Source of the DNA: an uncultured Oscillospiraceae bacterium
Lineage (GTDB): Bacteria; Bacillota; Clostridia; Oscillospirales; Oscillospiraceae
Assembly: GCA_934572355.1 (NCBI GenBank)
Contig: CAKTKV010000074.1
Coordinates: 1 to 7,967 of the forward strand
DNA: 7,967 nt
Direction: 5' to 3'
Positions 5,172 through 7,967 of the stretch are shown here, piece after piece (within the stretch, counting starts at the first letter, position 1; each line of letters opens with the position of its first letter). The notes below the pieces were generated by a model. It made no database searches. It was not told the DNA's origin and worked only from the letters and a program-made list of their open reading frames with translations. The translations under genes and the position numbers were made by a program.

Positions 5172-6106
5172 GCGCCCTCGCCCCCTTTCCCTTTGGCATG
5201 CGCCATTCTTCGGCGCAGCATCGGCAGGCGCGTCTTGAGGTACGGTATGGATATCGCCAGAACAACGATGACCGAGGAGACGAGCTTGAGCATGAACGCC
5301 GGCATATTGAGACGCAGCGCGACGGTATAGACAAGGCGGAAGATCACCGAGCCGAGCACCACGCCGACCGCGCGCTTGAACACGCCGCCGCGCCCCATGA
5401 CAGTGCCGCCGATGAGGAGCGAGGCCAGAGCTATCGTGACCATGCCGGTGCCGAGGTTAATGTCCACAGCCTTCTGCGACTGCGCCATGAGGCAGCCGGA
5501 AAGACCGGTGAGGGCGTTCGCCGCGCAGAGGCCGACAGTCGTCGTGAACGCGGGGTTCACGGACGAGGAGCGCACCATATCCGGGTTATTGCCGGTCGCG
5601 CGGATGGCGAGGCCAAGGCGGGTGCGCAGGAACAATGTTATGAACACGAGCGCGAGGAGCACCGCCGCGCCGGAGACGATGAGCTTATAGCCCCCGGCAA
5701 AGGGTGTGCCGGAGAGGGCGGATTTAAGCAGTGAGAACACCGTGTCGGTCTTATTGAGGTTCAGGAGCGACGAGCCGCCCATGACCGCGATGTTTATGGA
5801 ATAGAGCGCAGTGTTCACGATGATGCCGGCAAGCAGGCTGTTCACGCCCATGCGCGTCTGAAGTATCGCCACGATGAAGCCGGAGCAGATACCGGCTATC
5901 ATTGCCGCGCCGAGCGAGAGCCACGGGTGCCCGGCGATTGCAACAGCCGCGCCGACTGCCGCTCCGAGAGTGAAGCAGCCGTCGGTCGACAGGTCGCACA
6001 CGTTCAGCATCGTATAGCTCAAAAACAGCGCCAGCACCGTCAGCGAGCAGATAAGCCCCAGCTCAAGCGCGGTCTGTCCGAGAGACAGGATAGTTAAAAT
6101 GTCCAT
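5165..6106 (-). CDS. trpY: ABC transporter permease, TrpY-like (BPD_transp_2 family)
   Basis: A 313-residue polytopic membrane protein of the branched-chain amino-acid permease superfamily (LivH/LivM type). It should form the translocation channel, probably as a homodimer since no second permease gene is present. Hydrophobic segments recur through the whole chain, starting at about 14-35. Family marks include 'CDLSTDGCFTLGAA' (37-50), 'MGVNSLLAGIIVNTALYSIN' (about 86-105) and the cytoplasmic coupling loop 'RLGLAIRATGNNPDMVRSSS' (about 163-182), where the ATPase docks. The C-terminus is basic (LKTRLPMLRRRMAHAKGKG). The start has a good AGAGGA site 6 nt upstream. It is separated from the lipoprotein gene by 75 nt containing a hairpin and overlaps the ATPase gene by 7 nt. 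The length is normal for the family. Confidence 0.88.
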   Translation of the reverse strand: MDILTILSLGQTALELGLICSLTVLALFLSYTMLNVCDLSTDGCFTLGAAVGAAVAIAGHPWLSLGAAMIAGICSGFIVAILQTRMGVNSLLAGIIVNTALYSINIAVMGGSSLLNLNKTDTVFSLLKSALSGTPFAGGYKLIVSGAAVLLALVFITLFLRTRLGLAIRATGNNPDMVRSSSVNPAFTTTVGLCAANALTGLSGCLMAQSQKAVDINLGTGMVTIALASLLIGGTVMGRGGVFKRAVGVVLGSVIFRLVYTVALRLNMPAFMLKLVSSVIVVLAISIPYLKTRLPMLRRRMAHAKGKGGEGAC

Positions 6107-6127
6107 ACTTGTCCTCTTTTTCTAACT

Positions 6128-6162
6128 GTGCGCAGACTCAGCGTTGAGCCGGGTCTGCGCAC
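6128..6162 (-). repeat. Intercistronic hairpin between the lipoprotein and permease genes
   Basis: Perfect 10-bp arms GTGCGCAGAC (6128-6137) and GTCTGCGCAC (6153-6162) enclose a 15-nt centre that can add three inner pairs. It begins 20 nt after the trpX stop. On the coding strand it is followed by AGTTAGAAAAAG with no T run, so it should not terminate efficiently. Hairpins here in importer operons often protect the 3' end of the binding-protein message, raising its yield over the permease. Confidence 0.75.
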
Positions 6163-6181
6163 TTGGTTTGATGTGGTGTTA

Positions 6182-7261
6182 TTACTTGATGTCGTCAAAG
6201 CTCTCGGCGGTGGTGAGGGTCACGATGCGGGAGCAGAGGTCGGTGAACGCTGCTTCGACGTCTGCGTAGTCATAGCCGAGCTCGGTGCAGATATCGGTGT
6301 TTATGGTAGCGGTGCCGTTATCGAAGGTCATGACCGGGGTGGATGCGGGGTCGGCGCCCTCGAGGAGGATCTGCGCGGCCATGTTCGCGGTCTCAACACC
6401 GAGGTTTGAGTAATCAACGCCGTAGCCGAGGAATGCGCCGTTGAGGGCGAAGGAGTCAGCGCCGGTGTACTGCGGGATGCCTGCCTTGGCGAAGGTCTCA
6501 TAGATTGCAAGCTCGGCGGTCATGATGGTGTTGTCGGTCGGGGTGAAGACGGCGTCGACCTTGTCGGCGACCAGAGCGTCGGCGGCGAGCATGACTTCAT
6601 CGGTCGTGGTGCCGGTGCGCTCGATGTACTTGACGCCCTTGCTATCGAGGTATTCCTTCGCCTTCGCGATGGGGGCTGCGGAGGAATCCTGTCCCTGATC
6701 ATAGAGCAGGCCGATGGTCTCGGCATCGGGGTCAAGGGCAAAGATGAGGTTCATTATCGCGTCGGTATCGAGGTAGTCGGAGGTGCCGGTGACGTTCGCG
6801 CCGGGAGCTTCGAGGGATTCAACAAGTCCCGCGCCGACGGGGTCGGACACAGCGGAGAACACGACGGGAGTCTGGCTGTCCTCGGTCGCGGTCTGCATGC
6901 GCATCGCGACAGGCGTTGCGACGCCGATCATGAGGTCTACCTTATCGGCGAGGTAGTCGGAAATGATCTGCTCCATAACGCTTGCGTCGGCATTGCAGTT
7001 ATCGTAGAGAACGTTGAACTCCACGCCATTCTCTTCGCCTATCTCGGCAAGGCGGGTCTGGATATTGTCAACGATCTGGTTGAGGGAAGCGTCGTCAACG
7101 TAGTTGCACAGGCCGATCGTGTAAGTCGTCTTTGCCTGAGAGTCAGCTGATGTATCGGCTGCGGGGGCTGCGGCTTCGCTGCCGCAGGCGGCGAGAGCGA
7201 GGCACATTACAGCGGCGAGAACACCGGCGATCACTTTACGGATGATGTTTGTCTTTTTCAT
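6182..7261 (-). CDS. trpX: ABC transporter substrate-binding lipoprotein, TrpX-like (PF04392)
   Basis: A 359-residue extracellular solute-binding lipoprotein. The signal peptide MKKTNIIRKVIAGVLAAVMC ends in lipobox 'LAAC' with the lipid-modified Cys at residue 26, then an Ala/Ser/Asp-rich linker (27-43). The mature domain has the ABC_sub_bind hallmarks: 'YTIGLCNYVDDASLNQIVDNIQ' split across 47-68, 'DLMIGVATPVAMRMQ' (109-123), 'TPVVFSAVSDPVGAGLV' (131-147), 'TIGLLYDQGQDSS' (182-194), 'DAVFTPTDNTIM' (236-247) and 'GADSFALNGAFLGYGVDYSNLG' (267-288). This family includes tryptophan- and tyrosine-linked importers. The start at 7261-7259 has a GGAGG site 8-9 nt upstream and a proper signal peptide. 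The frame runs open further up, but that part is T-box leader RNA. Expression should rise when charged tRNA-Trp is scarce. Confidence 0.92.
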   Translation of the reverse strand: MKKTNIIRKVIAGVLAAVMCLALAACGSEAAAPAADTSADSQAKTTYTIGLCNYVDDASLNQIVDNIQTRLAEIGEENGVEFNVLYDNCNADASVMEQIISDYLADKVDLMIGVATPVAMRMQTATEDSQTPVVFSAVSDPVGAGLVESLEAPGANVTGTSDYLDTDAIMNLIFALDPDAETIGLLYDQGQDSSAAPIAKAKEYLDSKGVKYIERTGTTTDEVMLAADALVADKVDAVFTPTDNTIMTAELAIYETFAKAGIPQYTGADSFALNGAFLGYGVDYSNLGVETANMAAQILLEGADPASTPVMTFDNGTATINTDICTELGYDYADVEAAFTDLCSRIVTLTTAESFDDIK

Positions 7262-7355
7262 GGTTGTTTCCTCCATTTGGCTTTTTAGCCTTGATTTGAT
7301 TCTGGGCGGCGATGGAGGGGCCGCTGCCGACGGCCTTGTTTCGGAGCATGGATAT

Positions 7356-7396
7356 AAAAAAACAACCCCCGTCCCACACACATGGGACAAGAGCTG
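7356..7396 (-). terminator. T-box intrinsic terminator
   Basis: In the minus-strand transcript, CAGCUCUUGUCCCA (7396-7383) pairs over 14 bp, with several G-U pairs, to UGGGACGGGGGUUG (7376-7363). The loop is 6 nt, and seven consecutive U residues (7362-7356) follow at once. The 5' half of this stem is the same sequence that closes the antiterminator, as expected of a T-box switch. Confidence 0.9.
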
Positions 7397-7652
7397 CACA
7401 CTCCTGCGATACCACCCAAATTGACGTTCTTTGAAAACGCCCTCTCGCTTACGCGTACCATCATACGCGCCCTGAAAGATAACGGTACAGGTTTCCGTCG
7501 GCATCTACTCGGGCAGAGCCCTTTCAAACCGCCCTCCGAAGTCCATTCGCCCCGCGCCATACGACCGTGATCACACCACCCACGGTTCTCTGTACAATGG
7601 TTATGCCGGGTTACTACTCTCCGTCACAGGTTTACTGCAACTGTTCTGTTGA
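7356..7652 (-). promoter_or_regulatory. T-box riboswitch leader, tryptophan specifier (UGG)
   Basis: This leader RNA senses uncharged tRNA and controls trpXYZ. Stem I shows the GAGAGUA element near 7615, the AG bulge AGAGA (7591-7587) and a distal hairpin ACCGUG/CACGGU (7586-7564) whose loop holds GGUGUGA, the conserved T-loop element. The specifier loop on the 3' side reads GCGAA-UGG-A, with the Trp codon at 7545-7543 followed by the usual purine. Later hairpins include GCGCGUA/UACGCGU (7470-7451). The T-box core GGGUGGUAUCGC (7417-7406) builds an antiterminator: UGGG pairs with CCCA, then comes a 7-nt bulge UGGUAUC, then GCAGGAG pairs with CUCUUGU. This excludes the terminator at 7396-7356. 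Specifier and transporter family agree on tryptophan. The UGGU acceptor contact is less usual for tRNA-Trp. Confidence 0.88.
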
Positions 7653-7659
7653 TGGCGTC

Positions 7660-7688
7660 ATTATAGCCGCGCGATTTTGATATGTCAA
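7660..7688 (-). promoter_or_regulatory. Consensus sigma-A promoter of the T-box/trpXYZ operon
   Basis: On the minus strand there is a perfect TTGACA (7688-7683) and a perfect TATAAT (7665-7660), separated by exactly 17 nt. An A/T-rich stretch (GAAAAAAGAC) lies just upstream of the -35 and may act as an UP element. Initiation is expected near 7653. Such a strong promoter fits an attenuation-controlled operon in which the decision is made in the leader. Confidence 0.93.
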
Positions 7689-7764
7689 GAGTCTTTTTTC
7701 ACTTTTAACAGGCTGACAAAATTTCAGCCCCCGCGTTTTCGACGATTTGTCTGCTATGACAATG

Positions 7765-7795
7765 AACAAGGGATGACACGCGGTCATCCCTTGTT
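7765..7795 (-). terminator. Probable terminator hairpin of the flavin oxidoreductase gene
   Basis: Perfect 13-bp arms AACAAGGGATGAC (7765-7777) and GTCATCCCTTGTT (7783-7795) enclose a 5-nt loop, 19 nt past the stop codon at 7815. The following sequence on the minus strand (CATTGTCATAG) has only scattered T residues, so termination may be imperfect. The roughly 75 nt from here to the trpX promoter hold only a weak 6-bp hairpin (7711-7729). Confidence 0.7.
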
Positions 7796-7814
7796 TATTA
7801 AAATCTGGGTTCGG

Positions 7815-7967
7815 TTATATCTTCATGCAGACGTCCCAAGCGCGCCAGATAACGGTGCGGAGATTGCCGATAGCGACACAGTCGCCGACACGGAAGATGG
7901 TCTCCTTGCCCTTGACCTTGCGGGAGGCAGTGCGTCCGCCTACCGGAGTCGGAACAAAGCCGATGCC
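7815..7967 (-). CDS. C-terminal end of an NAD(P)/FAD-dependent (old yellow enzyme-like) oxidoreductase, 5' part beyond window
   Basis: Fifty codons plus TAA run in from the right edge, so only the C-terminus is visible. It contains 'ETIFRVGDCVAIGNLRTVIW' followed by 'RAWDVCMKI'. The 'GDC......LR.....A' pattern is the FAD-binding GD motif near the end of two-dinucleotide-binding-domain flavoproteins, where the Asp contacts the FAD ribityl chain. A cysteine after GD and the 'NLR..IW.A' helix are common in multidomain NADH:flavin oxidoreductases such as 2,4-dienoyl-CoA reductase-like enzymes. Substrate and full domain layout cannot be judged from this fragment. It has its own downstream hairpin at 7765-7795 and is followed by a separate strong promoter, so it is not part of the trpXYZ operon. 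Confidence 0.65.
   Translation of the reverse strand, partial: GIGFVPTPVGGRTASRKVKGKETIFRVGDCVAIGNLRTVIWRAWDVCMKI

Noticed and set aside
7262..7504. 81-residue N-terminal extension of trpX
   Set aside because: This stretch is T-box leader with a terminator. The extension lacks a start signal and would bury the lipoprotein signal peptide.
7285..7570. Short open frames on both strands across the leader
   Set aside because: They overlap well-supported T-box RNA structure, lack ribosome sites and give low-complexity products.
7711..7729. GGCTGA/TCAGCC small hairpin
   Set aside because: Only 6 bp with a 7-nt loop and no T run either side; not enough to call a terminator or regulatory site.

Overview
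The window looks like a chromosomal segment of a GC-rich, endospore-forming member of the Clostridia. An Oscillospiraceae-type lineage is my best guess. The grounds are a compact sporulation/division cluster (yabP-yabQ-divIC-yabR), a T-box leader, strong Shine-Dalgarno sequences and consensus sigma-A promoters. The genus cannot be fixed from sequence alone. I see no insertion sequence, CRISPR array, tRNA, rRNA or prophage gene.

Layout, left to right. (1) 1-990, minus strand: an SPFH-domain protein of the YdjI/'virion core protein-like' group, cut by the window edge at its C-terminus. (2) 991-1242: a divergent intergenic region with a promoter for each side. (3) 1243-2852, plus strand: a two-gene, translationally coupled unit. 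A small membrane protein of the CrtO (glycosyl-diaponeurosporenoate acyltransferase) family overlaps by 4 nt an MGDG-synthase/UgtP-type glycosyltransferase. The unit ends at a strong hairpin shared with the convergent neighbour. (4) 4326-2892, minus strand: yabP, yabQ, divIC and yabR, packed with 1-2 nt spacers. (5) 7261-4386, minus strand: a three-gene ABC importer (lipoprotein, permease, ATPase) of the TrpXYZ type. It is preceded by a perfect TTGACA-N17-TATAAT promoter and a leader of about 390 nt that I read as a tryptophan T-box riboswitch (specifier UGG, 7-nt T-box bulge, intrinsic terminator). (6) 7815-7967, minus strand: the last 50 residues of a flavin/NAD(P)-dependent oxidoreductase with its own terminator hairpin.

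How they work together. The T-box should let transcription into trpXYZ only when tRNA-Trp is uncharged, so the importer is predicted to bring in tryptophan or a close analogue during tryptophan starvation. No clear terminator follows trpZ. Between trpZ and yabP lies a near-perfect 38-bp palindrome whose 3' arm contains the yabP ribosome binding site, with a candidate sporulation (sigma-E-like) promoter inside it. A transcript starting at that promoter would leave the site free, whereas read-through from trpXYZ would fold it away. This is an inference, but it is the most unusual regulatory structure in the window. The glycosyltransferase/CrtO-like pair suggests a glycolipid that is glycosylated and then acylated; its lipid substrate is unknown.
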